Source of the DNA: Mycobacterium sp. E2479
GTDB taxonomy: Bacteria > Actinomycetota > Actinomycetes > Mycobacteriales > Mycobacteriaceae
Length of the DNA: 64,000 nt
Direction of reading: 5' to 3'
Assembly (NCBI RefSeq): GCF_001667925.1
Contig: NZ_LZJR01000006.1
Span: 32,650 to 96,649, forward strand
Shown: positions 7,596 to 18,312 of the stretch, piece by piece
Numbering within the stretch: position 1 is the first letter of the stretch
Layout: every line of letters begins with the position of its first letter
The notes under the pieces: generated by a model
What the model was told of the DNA's origin: nothing
What the model saw: only the letters and a program-made list of their open reading frames with translations
Database searches by the model: none
Made by a program: the position numbers and the translations under genes

Positions 7596-8690
7596 GTGAC
7601 CCATGCTGTTCCCGCACCCGAGACCGGACCCGACGCCGGTGCCGTCTGGCATTACGGCGATCCGTTGGGCGAGCAGCGCGCGGCCGGCACCGACGCGATA
7701 TTCGTCGACCGCTCGCACCGCGGAGTGCTCACCCTGACCGGCAACGACCGGCAGACCTGGTTGCACAGCATTTCGACGCAATTCGTCAGCGATCTTCCCG
7801 ACGGCGCGAGCACACACAATCTCAGCCTCGACGGCCAGGGCCGCGTCGAGGATCACTGGGTCCAGACCGAGCTGGCCGGCACCACCTATCTCGACACCGA
7901 ACCGTGGCGGGCGGAGCCGCTGCTCGGTTACCTGCGCAAGATGGTGTTCTGGTCCGAGGTCACCCCGGCCGCAGCCGATCTGGCCGTGCTGTCGTTGCTG
8001 GGCCCGAAGCTGGCTGACCAGGCGGTTCTGGACGCGCTCGGGGTGGACGCGCTGCCCGCCGAGCTGACCGCGATTCGTGCGGGCGACGGCTTCGTGCGGC
8101 GAATGCCCGGCGTCCCGGACGGTCAGATCGAGCTGGACCTGCTGGTTGCGCGTGCCTCAGTGGACGACTGGCGAAATCGCCTGATGCAGGCCGGGGTCCG
8201 GCCCAGCGGTGTGTGGGCCTACGAAGCCCACCGGGTCGCGGCCGTGCGGCCCCGCCTCGGCGTCGATACCGACGAGCGCACGATTCCCCACGAGGTGGGA
8301 TGGATCGGTGGTCCCGGCGCCGGAGCCGTCCATCTGGACAAGGGTTGTTACCGCGGCCAGGAGACCGTCGCGCGGGTGCACAACCTGGGCAGGCCGCCCC
8401 GGATGCTGGTGCTGCTGCACCTCGACGGGTCGGTGGACCGGCCGTCGACGGGTGATCCGGTGCTGGCCGGCGGCCGCACGGTCGGCCGCCTTGGCACGGT
8501 CGTCGACCATGTGGATCTCGGACCCATCGCGCTGGCGCTGGTCAAGCGCGGGCTGCGCGGCGACACCGAATTGGCGACTGGACCAGACGCCTCGGTGGCC
8601 GCGGTGATCGATGTCGATTCCCTGCCCGAAGCCGAACAGATCGGCGCCGGACGGTTAGCTGTTGAACGCTTGCGGGGCGGTGCGGGATAA
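7596..8690 (+). CDS. ygfZ: YgfZ/GcvT-like folate-binding Fe-S maturation protein
   Basis: A 364-residue protein of the aminomethyltransferase fold. The YgfZ signature KGCYRGQE lies at about residues 249-256 in HLDKGCYRGQETVARVHNLG; its Cys is the conserved redox-active residue. YgfZ proteins bind tetrahydrofolate and help assemble or repair certain Fe-S enzymes such as MiaB. They do not act in glycine cleavage. The Rv0811c ortholog sits in the same place. It is divergent from the p-aminobenzoate gene pabC, so both genes at this promoter region touch folate. Confidence 0.87.
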   Translation: MTHAVPAPETGPDAGAVWHYGDPLGEQRAAGTDAIFVDRSHRGVLTLTGNDRQTWLHSISTQFVSDLPDGASTHNLSLDGQGRVEDHWVQTELAGTTYLDTEPWRAEPLLGYLRKMVFWSEVTPAAADLAVLSLLGPKLADQAVLDALGVDALPAELTAIRAGDGFVRRMPGVPDGQIELDLLVARASVDDWRNRLMQAGVRPSGVWAYEAHRVAAVRPRLGVDTDERTIPHEVGWIGGPGAGAVHLDKGCYRGQETVARVHNLGRPPRMLVLLHLDGSVDRPSTGDPVLAGGRTVGRLGTVVDHVDLGPIALALVKRGLRGDTELATGPDASVAAVIDVDSLPEAEQIGAGRLAVERLRGGAG

Positions 8691-8749
8691 TGAACGGTAA
8701 CGTCCGCCACAGCGAGAAGGGCGCACCAACGCCCGGTGGCGGGGCACGG

Positions 8750-8836
8750 TAAAGTGTTGGCAGGACAATACGACACCAGGAGATCGGAGCCGCCTACTCG
8801 TTAGGCCGCTCCGTTATTGCGCGAGGGGGTTCCCCC
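8750..8836 (+). promoter_or_regulatory. Structured leader of the DUF3073 gene
   Basis: TAAAGT at 8750-8755 is a fair -10 box, giving a leader of about 75 bases. It contains a hairpin CGGAGC (8785-8790) with GCTCCG (8808-8813), and GGGGG-TT-CCCCC (8825-8836) directly against the start codon, which could mask the initiation site. The purine-rich AGGAG (8778-8782) is too far from the ATG to be a normal ribosome binding site. Confidence 0.35.
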
Positions 8837-9022
8837 ATGGGCCGCGGCCGGGCTAAGGCAAAGCAGACCAAGGTTGCTCGAGAACTCAAATACAGTTCTC
8901 CGCAGACCGACTTTCAGCGGCTTCAGCGCGAGCTGTCAGGGACGGATTCGGATGAGTCCGACGAACTGGACAGCGAAGGATCCGACGAATCCTGGGACGA
9001 CCAGGACAGCTGGCGGCGATAG
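8837..9022 (+). CDS. DUF3073 small acidic-tailed protein
   Basis: A 61-residue protein with a basic N-terminal half (MGRGRAKAKQTKVARELKY) and an extremely acidic, Ser-rich C-terminal half (GTDSDESDELDSEGSDESWDD). This is the DUF3073 pattern, restricted to actinobacteria (Rv0810c here). The charge split suggests a nucleic-acid- or ribosome-associated role, but none is established. Its start is embedded in a G5-C5 palindrome. It converges on purM, 45 bp away. Confidence 0.85.
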   Translation: MGRGRAKAKQTKVARELKYSSPQTDFQRLQRELSGTDSDESDELDSEGSDESWDDQDSWRR

Positions 9023-9067
9023 CTCCAACGCCCCGCGCAGCGCCAGTCGGGCCGGGGGTCGAGCTTC

Positions 9068-10162
9068 CTAGAATCTCGGGTGTTGACCGACCATCTTGGC
9101 CCGCGGACCCTCTTTGCCCCCTTTGCCGATGGTGCCCAGCACCCAGCAGTCCAAATGCCGTGCGGTCAGGATGGCCAAGGCGCGGTCGGTGTCTTCTGGA
9201 GCCACCACGGCGATCATGCCGACGCCCATGTTGAACGTCTTCTCCATCTCCTCGCGTGTCACCCGGCCGCGCTGGGCGATCATGGCGAACACCGGCGCGG
9301 GGGTCCAGGTGCCGCGGTCCATCTCGGCGACCAGCCCATGGGGGATGACGCGCTGCAGATTGCCGGCCAGCCCACCGCCGGTGACGTGGCAGAAGGTGCG
9401 GACGTGGGTTTCGGCCGTGAGCGCCAGGCAGTCCTTGGCGTAGATACGCGTGGGTTCGAGCAGTTCCTCGCCCAGGGTGCGGCCGAACTCCTCCACATAG
9501 CCCTCGAGGTTCATCCGATCGATCTCGAGAAGCACCGAGCGCGCGAGCGAATACCCGTTGGAGTGCAGACCGGATGAACCCATCGCGATGATGACGTCAC
9601 CGGGTTTGACCCGGTCGGGGCCCAGCACGTCGTCGGCCTCGACGACACCGATTCCGGTGGCCGAGATGTCGTAGTGGTCCGGTTCCATCAGACCGGGGTG
9701 TTCGGCCGTCTCGCCGCCCAGCAGCGCGCAGCCGGCCCGCACACACCCCTCGGCGATGCCACTGACGATGGCGCTCAATCGTTGCGGGACCGTGCGGCCG
9801 ACCGCGATGTAGTCCTGCAGGAACAGCGGCTCGGCGCCGCACACCACCAGGTCGTCGACGACCATCGCGACCAGGTCCAGCCCGACGGTGTCGTGCTTGT
9901 CCATCGCCTGGGCTACCGCCAGCTTGGTGCCGACGCCATCGGTGGACGCCGCGAGCAGCGGCTCGCGGTAATCGCCGCGGAGCGCGAACAGGCCGGCGAA
10001 TCCGCCCAGGCCGCCAAGAACCTCGGGACGGGTGGCTTTTGTCGCCAGCGGCTTGAACAGTTCGACGGCACGATCGCCGGCTTCAATGTCCACCCCGGCC
10101 GACGCGTACGTGATGCCTTGACTGCCTTGGTGGCGTCCGGGGCTCTTTCCGGGATCCGTCAT
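9068..10162 (-). CDS. purM: Phosphoribosylformylglycinamidine cyclo-ligase (AIR synthetase)
   Basis: This enzyme makes aminoimidazole ribonucleotide from FGAM with ATP in the fifth step of purine synthesis. The 364-residue PurM fold shows the start of the phosphate-binding region (STDGVGTKLAVA near residue 72), VVCGAEPLF, the GETAEHPGLM loop and MGSSGLHSNGYSLAR. It follows purF on the same strand after 71 bases. It may also have its own leaderless promoter: TAGCCT at 10176-10171, eight bases, then the ATG. Length and motifs are normal. Confidence 0.97.
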   Translation of the reverse strand: MTDPGKSPGRHQGSQGITYASAGVDIEAGDRAVELFKPLATKATRPEVLGGLGGFAGLFALRGDYREPLLAASTDGVGTKLAVAQAMDKHDTVGLDLVAMVVDDLVVCGAEPLFLQDYIAVGRTVPQRLSAIVSGIAEGCVRAGCALLGGETAEHPGLMEPDHYDISATGIGVVEADDVLGPDRVKPGDVIIAMGSSGLHSNGYSLARSVLLEIDRMNLEGYVEEFGRTLGEELLEPTRIYAKDCLALTAETHVRTFCHVTGGGLAGNLQRVIPHGLVAEMDRGTWTPAPVFAMIAQRGRVTREEMEKTFNMGVGMIAVVAPEDTDRALAILTARHLDCWVLGTIGKGGKEGPRAKMVGQHPRF

Positions 10163-10170
10163 CGCGATAA

Positions 10171-10176
10171 AGGCTA
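10171..10176 (-). promoter_or_regulatory. -10 element TAGCCT before purM (leaderless)
   Basis: On the minus strand TAGCCT is followed by TTATCGCG and then the purM ATG at 10162. The eight-base spacing puts the transcription start at or within a base or two of the start codon. purM can therefore be read as a leaderless message in addition to read-through from purF. Confidence 0.5.
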
Positions 10177-10233
10177 CCGGGCGGCGCTGACGGCCGGGAT
10201 CAAACGTCGGCGATGGGGCGCCACCGAGTTCCC

Positions 10234-11760
10234 TCAGTGCACCACCGGCACTTCATCGGCCGCGAGATCGTCGAGGCCGGCGCCGCGGGCGGCATTGGCC
10301 AGCATGTGCTCGATGACGTTCTTGCCCAACGCGGATTCCCCGGGCAGTTCGATCGGATACTGGCCGTCGAAGCAGGCGGTGCACAGCCGCGAAGCCGGCT
10401 GCTCGGAGGCCGCGACGAGGCCGCGCAGCGAGATGTAGCCCAGTGAGTCGGCGCCGATGGCATGGCGCACCGCCTCGAGCATCTCCTTCTGGTCTTCGAC
10501 CGCATTGGCGATCAGTTCCGCCGGTGACGGGAAGTCGATGCCGTAGAAGCAGGGCCATTTGACCGGGGGTGAGGCGATCCGCACGTGCACTTCGACGGCG
10601 CCGGCCTCGCGCAGCATCCGCAGCAGTGCGCGCTGCGTGTTCCCGCGCACGATCGAGTCGTCGACGACGATGAGCCGCTTACCCCGGATCACCTCGCGAA
10701 GTGGGTTGAGCTTCAGCCGGATACCGAGCTGGCGGATGGTCTGCGACGGCTGGATGAAGGTGCGCCCGACGTAGGCGTTCTTCATCAGCCCCTGACCGTA
10801 GGGAATGCCGGACTCCTGCGCGTATCCGACGGCGGCGGGCGTGCCCGACTCGGGCACGCCGATGACCAGGTCGGCCTCGACGGGACGCTCACGCGCCAGC
10901 CGGCGACCGATCTCCACCCGGGTGGCGTGGACCGACCGGCCGGCGATCGTGCTGTCCGGGCGTGCCAGATAGACGTACTCGAAAACACAGCCTTTGGGGG
11001 TGGGATTGGCGAACCGGGTGGAGCGGACGCCGTCGGCGTCGATCGCCAGCAATTCGCCCGGTTCGATGTCGCGCACGAACGACGCGCCGACGATGTCGAG
11101 GGCCGCCGTTTCGGACGCCACCACCCAGCCGCGGTCCAGCCGTCCGAGCGAAAGTGGCCGCACGCCATGCGGATCCCGGCACGCGTACAGGGTGTTCTCG
11201 TCCATGAAGGTCAGGCAGAACGCGCCGCGCACGGTCGGCAGCAGATCCAGCGCCGCCTGCTCCAGGGTGGCGTCCGCCGCCCCGTGCGCCAGCAGTGCGC
11301 CCAAGATGTCGGAGTCCGTCGTCGCCGGTGCCGGTGCGCGCTTGGCGATCAGCCCCTCGTCGCGGGCGCGGGCGGCAAGCTCGGCCGTGTTGACCAGGTT
11401 GCCGTTGTGCCCCAACGCAACCCCGGTGCCGGCCGCGGTGTTGCGGAAGACCGGCTGCGCGTTTTCCCACGTCGTGTCGCCGGTGGTCGAGTAGCGGCAG
11501 TGGCCGATGGCGACGTGGCCCGGCATGGCACCCAGCGTCTGCTCGTCGAACACCTGGCTGACCAGGCCGAGGTCCTTGAAGACCAGCACCTGGGATCCGT
11601 CGGCGACCGCCATGCCGGCGGCCTCCTGGCCGCGATGCTGCAGCGCGTACAAGCCGTAATAGGTGAGTTTGGCGACGTCCTCGCCCGGGGCCCAAACCCC
11701 GAATACACCGCATTCTTCACGGGGTGCGCTGAAATCCTCTTCGGGCTCGTGGACGGTCAC
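10234..11760 (-). CDS. purF: Amidophosphoribosyltransferase (Fe-S type, with propeptide)
   Basis: This enzyme catalyses the committed step of purine synthesis, PRPP plus glutamine to phosphoribosylamine. It has 508 residues. The short N-terminal propeptide ends at REE, so Cys18 of CGVFGVW becomes the N-terminal nucleophile. The phosphoribosyl domain has VVDDSIVRGNTQRA. Four cysteines in the B. subtilis-type positions (GCVFEYVY, WPCFYGIDF, LCTACFDGQ) indicate a 4Fe-4S cluster, so it should be oxygen-sensitive. The start is GTG at 11760, with a -10 box at 11801-11806. Rv0807 and the CPBP gene lie upstream. Confidence 0.97.
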   Translation of the reverse strand: MTVHEPEEDFSAPREECGVFGVWAPGEDVAKLTYYGLYALQHRGQEAAGMAVADGSQVLVFKDLGLVSQVFDEQTLGAMPGHVAIGHCRYSTTGDTTWENAQPVFRNTAAGTGVALGHNGNLVNTAELAARARDEGLIAKRAPAPATTDSDILGALLAHGAADATLEQAALDLLPTVRGAFCLTFMDENTLYACRDPHGVRPLSLGRLDRGWVVASETAALDIVGASFVRDIEPGELLAIDADGVRSTRFANPTPKGCVFEYVYLARPDSTIAGRSVHATRVEIGRRLARERPVEADLVIGVPESGTPAAVGYAQESGIPYGQGLMKNAYVGRTFIQPSQTIRQLGIRLKLNPLREVIRGKRLIVVDDSIVRGNTQRALLRMLREAGAVEVHVRIASPPVKWPCFYGIDFPSPAELIANAVEDQKEMLEAVRHAIGADSLGYISLRGLVAASEQPASRLCTACFDGQYPIELPGESALGKNVIEHMLANAARGAGLDDLAADEVPVVH

Positions 11761-11800
11761 GATTAGGCAGCTCCCCGGGGAACGGTTGGTGACTTAACGG

Positions 11801-11806
11801 AGTCTA
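11801..11806 (-). promoter_or_regulatory. -10 element TAGACT of purF
   Basis: TAGACT on the minus strand (11806-11801) lies about 40 bases before the purF GTG, giving a leader of roughly 35 bases. The leader contains the self-complementary CCCCGGGG (11774-11781). No purine riboswitch-like architecture was seen. Confidence 0.45.
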
Positions 11807-11897
11807 CGGGCACCGTCGTCGCGCCGACGAACCCGCCGGGCGTGTCGAGCGACGAATTCCCACCATAAATACCTAAACCTGCAGTTCAGGGTTATGT

Positions 11898-12287
11898 TCA
11901 GCCCACATCGAACAGGGGCAGGAAGTGTTCAATCTCACCGGCCCGTGAGCCGGAAAGGCGCAGCGCACCGGTGGACCGCGCCTCGCCGAAAGACAACTTT
12001 CCGGTGGCCAGCAGCAGCCAGGTCCGCGGGTCGGTCTCCGCTACGTTGGGCGGCGTGCCCCGGGTGTGCGTGGGTCCGGCGATGCACTGAATCGCAACGA
12101 ACGGCGGGATGCGCAGCTCCACGCTTCGCCCGGGTGCCACCGCGGCCAGCGTGCGCGCGGTCAGCCGCACGGCCATCGCCAATTCCTGTCGGTCGGGCGC
12201 CGGACGGGATTCGTCGCGAAGCCAGTCCGCGACGCCCAACAATGCCCGCCGGGTCGTCGCCGGATCGGCTTTGTCGCGGGTGGCCAT
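11898..12287 (-). CDS. Sterol-carrier-family protein (Rv0807 type)
   Basis: A 129-residue soluble protein with an SCP-like alpha/beta pattern: RSVELRIPPFVAIQC, then DPRTWLLLATGKLSFGEARSTGALRLSGSRA. The TWLLLATGKLSF stretch resembles the substrate-lining strand of small SCP domains. Such proteins bind lipids or act as adaptor domains. It lies between the CPBP protease gene and purF on the same strand, as in H37Rv. In H37Rv it is followed by cpsY and Rv0805, which are absent here. No catalytic residues are expected. Confidence 0.72.
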   Translation of the reverse strand: MATRDKADPATTRRALLGVADWLRDESRPAPDRQELAMAVRLTARTLAAVAPGRSVELRIPPFVAIQCIAGPTHTRGTPPNVAETDPRTWLLLATGKLSFGEARSTGALRLSGSRAGEIEHFLPLFDVG

Positions 12288-12334
12288 ACCCTAGGGTCTC
12301 AAAATCCTGGAGCCCGCGGTCGCCGGCGCGGTGA

Positions 12335-12973
12335 CTACACCGTCTGACGACTGGACGACCGCACGGCCAGCACGGCAATCGCCCCGGCTTCGTTGAGGGC
12401 CAGGTGCGCCAGCATGGGTGCGGCCAGGCTTCCGGAACGGTCGGCCAGCCAACCGAAGAGCCAGCCCGCGATTCCGGTGACCAGGACGGTGGCGGCGACC
12501 GGCTCACCCGTTGCGCGCGCATCGGCGATGTGCGAGAGGCCAAATGCGCTGGCCTGCAACAAACGTCCACCGCATGCACCGAAAGCAGCGGAGCCCGCGG
12601 TGGTCAGCGCCCCCCGAAACGCGGATTCCTCCGACCACACGGTGCCCACCGGTATCCGCAGCAGCAGCCAATCCGGCAGCCTCGCCGGTGGCTGGCGCTC
12701 GGCCATGGATCGGCGCACGGGAGCCAGCTGGGTGGTCGCGGCGACCGTACCCGCCACCAAGAACGCGACCGCTGATCCCAACCGCAAGCCGGCCCAGAGC
12801 CGGGGCGGGCCCAAACCCAAGGGCGCACGCGTTGCACACACCAGCAGGCCGCCCACGCCGGCCTGCAGCACCGTCCGCCACGAGGGCGGCAGCCGCGGAC
12901 TGACTAAACTCCAGCCGACGAGCGCGGCGGCCAAAGACAACGCCCCGGTTCGGCGCAAAATCCTGTCGGACAT
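12335..12973 (-). CDS. CPBP/CAAX-type intramembrane metalloprotease (Rv0804-like)
   Basis: A 212-residue polytopic membrane protein. All three CPBP motifs are present in order: EESAFRG (motif EExxxR, about residue 114), FGLSH (FxxxH, about 146) and HLALN (HxxxN, about 191). This makes it a likely active intramembrane protease. Substrates are unknown; eukaryotic relatives cleave prenylated CAAX proteins and bacterial ones process peptides or anti-sigma factors. The ATG at 12973 gives a first residue just before the first helix. It starts 19 bases after purL ends and is probably co-transcribed with it. Confidence 0.78.
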   Translation of the reverse strand: MSDRILRRTGALSLAAALVGWSLVSPRLPPSWRTVLQAGVGGLLVCATRAPLGLGPPRLWAGLRLGSAVAFLVAGTVAATTQLAPVRRSMAERQPPARLPDWLLLRIPVGTVWSEESAFRGALTTAGSAAFGACGGRLLQASAFGLSHIADARATGEPVAATVLVTGIAGWLFGWLADRSGSLAAPMLAHLALNEAGAIAVLAVRSSSRQTV

Positions 12974-12992
12974 CAGGATTCGCTGCGGACAC

Positions 12993-15317
<2,325 letters not shown>

Positions 15318-15340
15318 CTACCGTCGGGCCGCCGTGGCGA

Positions 15341-15688
15341 CTATTGCCCGACGACGCAGAACACGTTTCCCTCGGGGTCGGCCAGCACCACCCAGCGAAA
15401 ATTGTCACCGAACGTGTGCCGACCGACCTCGGTGGCCCCGGCGGCCGTCAGCCGAGACGCCTCGGCGTCGACGTCGGCGGCACCGAAGTCGAGGTGGAGG
15501 CGGTTTTTCCCAGGGGTGGGATCGGGCACCTTCTGGAATCCGAGCCGCGGTCCCTCCGGCAAACTCACCGCGGTGAACTCGTCGGCCAGCAACTCCTGCG
15601 CCGTGCCACCGAACTGCTCGGCCCACCAGCCGTCCAGCCGGGCGGGATCGCTGCAGTCGAAGGTGATCATCTCCACGTTGAGCGCCAT
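15341..15688 (-). CDS. Glyoxalase/VOC-family protein (Rv0801 type)
   Basis: A 115-residue single VOC module: MALNVEMITFDCSDPARLDGWWAEQFGG, then NRLHLDFGAADVDAEASRL and WVVLADPEGNVFCVV. The two halves form the usual paired beta-alpha-beta-beta-beta units. His and Glu at metal-site positions (HLDF, DPEGN) are present, but the substrate cannot be told. I chose the ATG at 15688 because TAAGGT plus eight bases precedes it, a leaderless start. The gene stops 50 bp before purL begins and is on the same strand. Confidence 0.8.
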   Translation of the reverse strand: MALNVEMITFDCSDPARLDGWWAEQFGGTAQELLADEFTAVSLPEGPRLGFQKVPDPTPGKNRLHLDFGAADVDAEASRLTAAGATEVGRHTFGDNFRWVVLADPEGNVFCVVGQ

Positions 15689-15696
15689 ACCGCCAG

Positions 15697-15702
15697 ACCT
15701 TA
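15697..15702 (-). promoter_or_regulatory. -10 element TAAGGT of the glyoxalase-fold gene
   Basis: TAAGGT on the minus strand (15702-15697) is followed by eight bases and the ATG at 15688. The spacing fits a leaderless message. Confidence 0.45.
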
Positions 15703-16040
15703 GGCCTGATGGGGTCGGGGCGGAAGGAACTCCGCCATCGCCGCCAGTGGGTGCCCGATGTCGGCGACGGGACACCAGGTCAGAGTCGAGGCGAGCCTGC
15801 GCCCTCGTCGGGGTGGCTAATCCGCGCTACGAGCTATCGCTGTCATCAAACCTTCTCGTCGTCGGGATTCCATATTCAAGGAATGAGGACGAGACGGCAC
15901 GGCGAGAAGCGCGCGGGTAACTTTTCGCGCCGCCGATCCGTCCTTGGAGATATGAGTTGCCGGTGGCGGCCGGTTACTCCGGCGGAACCGGGTCACCCGA
16001 TTCCGGGCCCACCGCAACGGGATACGCAAAAGGAGAAGTG
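15703..16040. other. 338-bp stretch without a recognisable gene
   Basis: This is the divergent region between the glyoxalase-fold gene and the reductase pseudogene. I see no protein frame with family-like sequence on either strand. Short complementary pieces such as CTTCTCG (15847) and CGAGAAG (15902) exist but do not form a convincing terminator. A ribosome binding site (AAAGGAGAAGTG) lies at 16029-16040 for the next gene. Confidence 0.5.
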
Positions 16041-16489
16041 ATGTCGCGCCCGAGTCCCCCTCGCTGGCTAAAGCCGATGAACAAGTTGATGATCGCGATG
16101 CAAAGGCTCGGCATCCCGACGGGACCACCTATGGTTCTGACCGTGCCGGGCCGGACCACGGGCCGGCCGCGCAGCACGCCGATGACACCTTTCACACTGG
16201 ATGGACAGCTCTATGCCGTGGCGGGATTCCCGGGCGCCGATTGGCACGCAATGCGCGCGCTGCCGGCGCGGGTCAGCTGCGGAAGGGCCGAAAGCTGCGG
16301 CGAGTCAGGATAACTGAGTTGACCGCCGAGCAGGCCCGCCCGGTACTGCGGCAATACCCGATCAAAGTGCCGGTCGGTGTTGGCTTTCTGAAGCGCTCGG
16401 GCCTGGTGCGTGCGGGCAGCCCCGACGAGGTCGAGGCGCTGGCCGGCCGGATCGCGGTGTTCCGATTAGATCCAATCCCGGCGAGCTGA
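16041..16489 (+). pseudogene. Deazaflavin (F420)-dependent nitroreductase-family gene, frameshifted
   Basis: The ATG at 16041, behind AAAGGAG, begins a Ddn/DUF385-type protein (RLGIPTGPPMVLTVPGRTTG, then TPMTPFTLDGQLYAVAGFPG). At 16242-16244 the frame is lost after GADW. The continuation ARNARAAGAGQLRKGRKLRR, then ITELTAEQARPVL and VRAGSPDEVEALA, is in the +1 frame to a stop at 16489. Restoring one G in the GG at 16243-16244 would give one continuous protein of about 149 residues. In-frame translation instead ends at 16313. Family members use F420H2 to reduce quinones or nitro compounds. It could be a real inactivation or a base-call error. Confidence 0.78.
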
Positions 16490-16534
16490 CACCAGACGAC
16501 TCCCCTCGTTCGACCATCCACGGAAGACCCCAAC

Positions 16535-16894
16535 ATGCGCACCGCATACCTCGTCGTGACGACAATCGCCATAGCCTTCGACGGCTTCTCGGGCGTGAGC
16601 GCACTGCTCCACTTCGCGCCCATCATTGCGCCCATGCGCCGGGCCGGGGTGCCGCTGTCCTGGCTGAGATTCCCCATCGGTACCCTGAAAACCCTAGGCG
16701 CCCTTGGGCTTATCGTAGGCCTGTGGATTCCGGCAATCGGCATCGCCGCGGCAGCCGGGCTGACTATCTTCTTCATCTGCGCGATGTACACCCACGTACT
16801 CGCCAACGATATTTCCGGTCAGTTCGCTCTCGCCGGGTTCCTGCTCGCCCTCAACGCCGCGACCTTCGCACTCACCCTGGTCGTTTTCGGCTAG
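16535..16894 (+). CDS. DoxX-family membrane protein
   Basis: A 119-residue protein with four predicted helices (residues about 4-22, 47-66, 68-86, 94-117). The DoxX-like pattern is seen in PLSWLRFPIGTLKTLGALGLIVGLW and in FFICAMYTHVLANDI. DoxX proteins are poorly characterised; the mycobacterial relative in the membrane oxidoreductase complex works with superoxide dismutase in thiol homeostasis. It lies 45 bp after the broken reductase and converges on pepC with a 10-bp gap. Specific function unknown. Confidence 0.78.
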   Translation: MRTAYLVVTTIAIAFDGFSGVSALLHFAPIIAPMRRAGVPLSWLRFPIGTLKTLGALGLIVGLWIPAIGIAAAAGLTIFFICAMYTHVLANDISGQFALAGFLLALNAATFALTLVVFG

Positions 16895-16904
16895 CTTCAA
16901 AGGC

Positions 16905-18179
16905 TCAGCGCGACTCGGGTGAAAAGAACGCCTGCATCGCAGACGAGTACGCGGCCACGTCGTGCGCGCCCATCAGCTCGCGCGCGGAGTGCATCGCCAG
17001 TTGCGCGGCGCCGACGTCGACGGTCGGGATGCCGGTCCGGGCGGAGGCGAGTGGTCCTATCGTCGACCCGCAGGGCAGGTCGGCGCGGTGCTCGTAGCGC
17101 TGCAGGCCGACCCCGGCCTGCCGGCAGGCCAGCGCGAAGGCCGCGGCCGTGCGTCCGTCGGTGGCATAACGCAGGTTGGGATGCACCTTCAGCACCGGTC
17201 CGGCGTTGGCCTCTATCGGGTGGCCGGGCTCGTGCCGATCCGGATAGTTGGGATGGGTGGCGTGCGCCATGTCGGCAGAGGCCAGCAGTGAGTCGGGCAG
17301 GCGGCGCAGGAAGTCCTCTCGGGTGCCGCCGGCCGCGAGCACGATTCGCTCCAGGACGGTGCCCAGCAGGTCGGACTGGGCACCGTGGTCGGAGGACGAA
17401 CCGACCTCCTCGTGGTCGAAGAGCACCAGCACGGGCACGAACGCGCGGGGTGTGGTCGCCAACAAAGCCTCCATGCCCGCATAGCAACTGGCCTGGTTGT
17501 CCAGCCGGGGAGCGCTGAGCAGGTCGGCGTCGGCTCCGATCACGGTTGCGGGGGTCAGGTCGTGGGTCATCAGATCGGCGGCCAGCACGCGGGTCGGCGC
17601 GACCTCCGCGCGTTCGGCGACGAAGTCGATGAATGACCTCGCTTCTGCGCCGACACCCCAGACGGCGTTGACGTGGCGCTGCGGGTCCAGTGTCAGCGAT
17701 TTGCGGTCCTCGGCCAGGTGAATGGCCAGCTGCGGCACCCGCAGGATCGGGTCGTCGATCCGGACCAGCCGGTGCCCGATCCCGCTGCCGTCATGCACCG
17801 ACAACCGTCCGCTGATGCCCAGATCGCGGTCCAGCCAGGAGTTGAGCCACGCGCCGCCGTAGGGCTCCAGGGCGAGCACCCGCCAACCGGCGACCACCCG
17901 GTCGGGATGTTGCTTGACCCGCAGGTTCGGGCTGTCGGTGTGTGCGCCGACGATCCGGAACGGGCCGTCGGTGCCGCCGGAATCCCAGGCGACCAACGAG
18001 CCGGCCCGCACCACGAAGTAGCGGCCCGGTTCTTGCGGCCACCGTTGAGCCTCGTTCAGTTCGGTGAACCCGGCGGCGGTCAGCCGCGCGCCGACCGTGG
18101 CGCATACGTGAAATGGCGAGGGAGAAGCGTCGATGAAATCGCAGAGGCCTGCGGCGCTGGCCGACATGTTGATCATCAT
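16905..18179 (-). CDS. pepC: M18-family aminopeptidase
   Basis: A 424-residue zinc aminopeptidase of the M18 family (Rv0800 ortholog). The metal-site segments are [13 protein letters not shown] (first His-Asp near residue 80), [14 protein letters not shown] (bridging Asp near 245), [15 protein letters not shown] (Glu pair near 278) and the C-terminal [16 protein letters not shown] and AAQLAMHS. It trims N-terminal residues from peptides in the cytosol. I chose the ATG at 18179, preceded by AGGAAGT; this ribosome binding site is contributed by the 30-bp repeat between pepC and the divergent DyP gene. The ATG codons at 18176 and 18167 are alternatives. Confidence 0.93.
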   Translation of the reverse strand: MMINMSASAAGLCDFIDASPSPFHVCATVGARLTAAGFTELNEAQRWPQEPGRYFVVRAGSLVAWDSGGTDGPFRIVGAHTDSPNLRVKQHPDRVVAGWRVLALEPYGGAWLNSWLDRDLGISGRLSVHDGSGIGHRLVRIDDPILRVPQLAIHLAEDRKSLTLDPQRHVNAVWGVGAEARSFIDFVAERAEVAPTRVLAADLMTHDLTPATVIGADADLLSAPRLDNQASCYAGMEALLATTPRAFVPVLVLFDHEEVGSSSDHGAQSDLLGTVLERIVLAAGGTREDFLRRLPDSLLASADMAHATHPNYPDRHEPGHPIEANAGPVLKVHPNLRYATDGRTAAAFALACRQAGVGLQRYEHRADLPCGSTIGPLASARTGIPTVDVGAAQLAMHSARELMGAHDVAAYSSAMQAFFSPESR

Positions 18180-18180
18180 G

Positions 18181-18308
18181 ACTTCCTGCGCTCGCCGTCG
18201 CCACGCTAGGTCCGATTGCGCGGCTCGGCCCCCGCAAGCCGGGGACCCCCGGCCGCGCACTTCCTGCGCTCGCCGTCGCCACGCTAGGGTCAGCCACGCT
18301 AGGGTCAG
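18181..18308. repeat. 30-bp direct repeat plus 15-bp tandem repeat in the pepC/DyP promoter
   Basis: A 30-base sequence beginning ACTTCCTGCGCTCGCC and ending CCACGCTAGG occurs exactly twice, at 18181-18210 and 18259-18288 (78-bp period). The second copy runs into GCCACGCTAGGGTCA, which is repeated in tandem (18279-18293 and 18294-18308). The tandem unit contains TAGGGT, the -10 hexamer of the DyP-encapsulin operon, so that box exists twice. Read on the other strand, the 30-base unit ends in AGGAAGT, which serves as the pepC ribosome binding site. Confidence 0.8.
18300..18305 (+). promoter_or_regulatory. -10 element TAGGGT of the DyP-encapsulin operon (leaderless)
   Basis: TAGGGT at 18300-18305 is followed by the seven bases CAGCAGA and the GTG at 18313, the leaderless arrangement. 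An identical TAGGGT lies 15 bp upstream at 18285-18290 as part of the tandem repeat. Confidence 0.6.
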
Positions 18309-18312
18309 CAGA

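Noticed and set aside
15817..16128. Minus-strand frame in the 338-bp gap
   Set aside because: No RBS, no recognisable domain, biased composition; overlaps the start of the reductase pseudogene.
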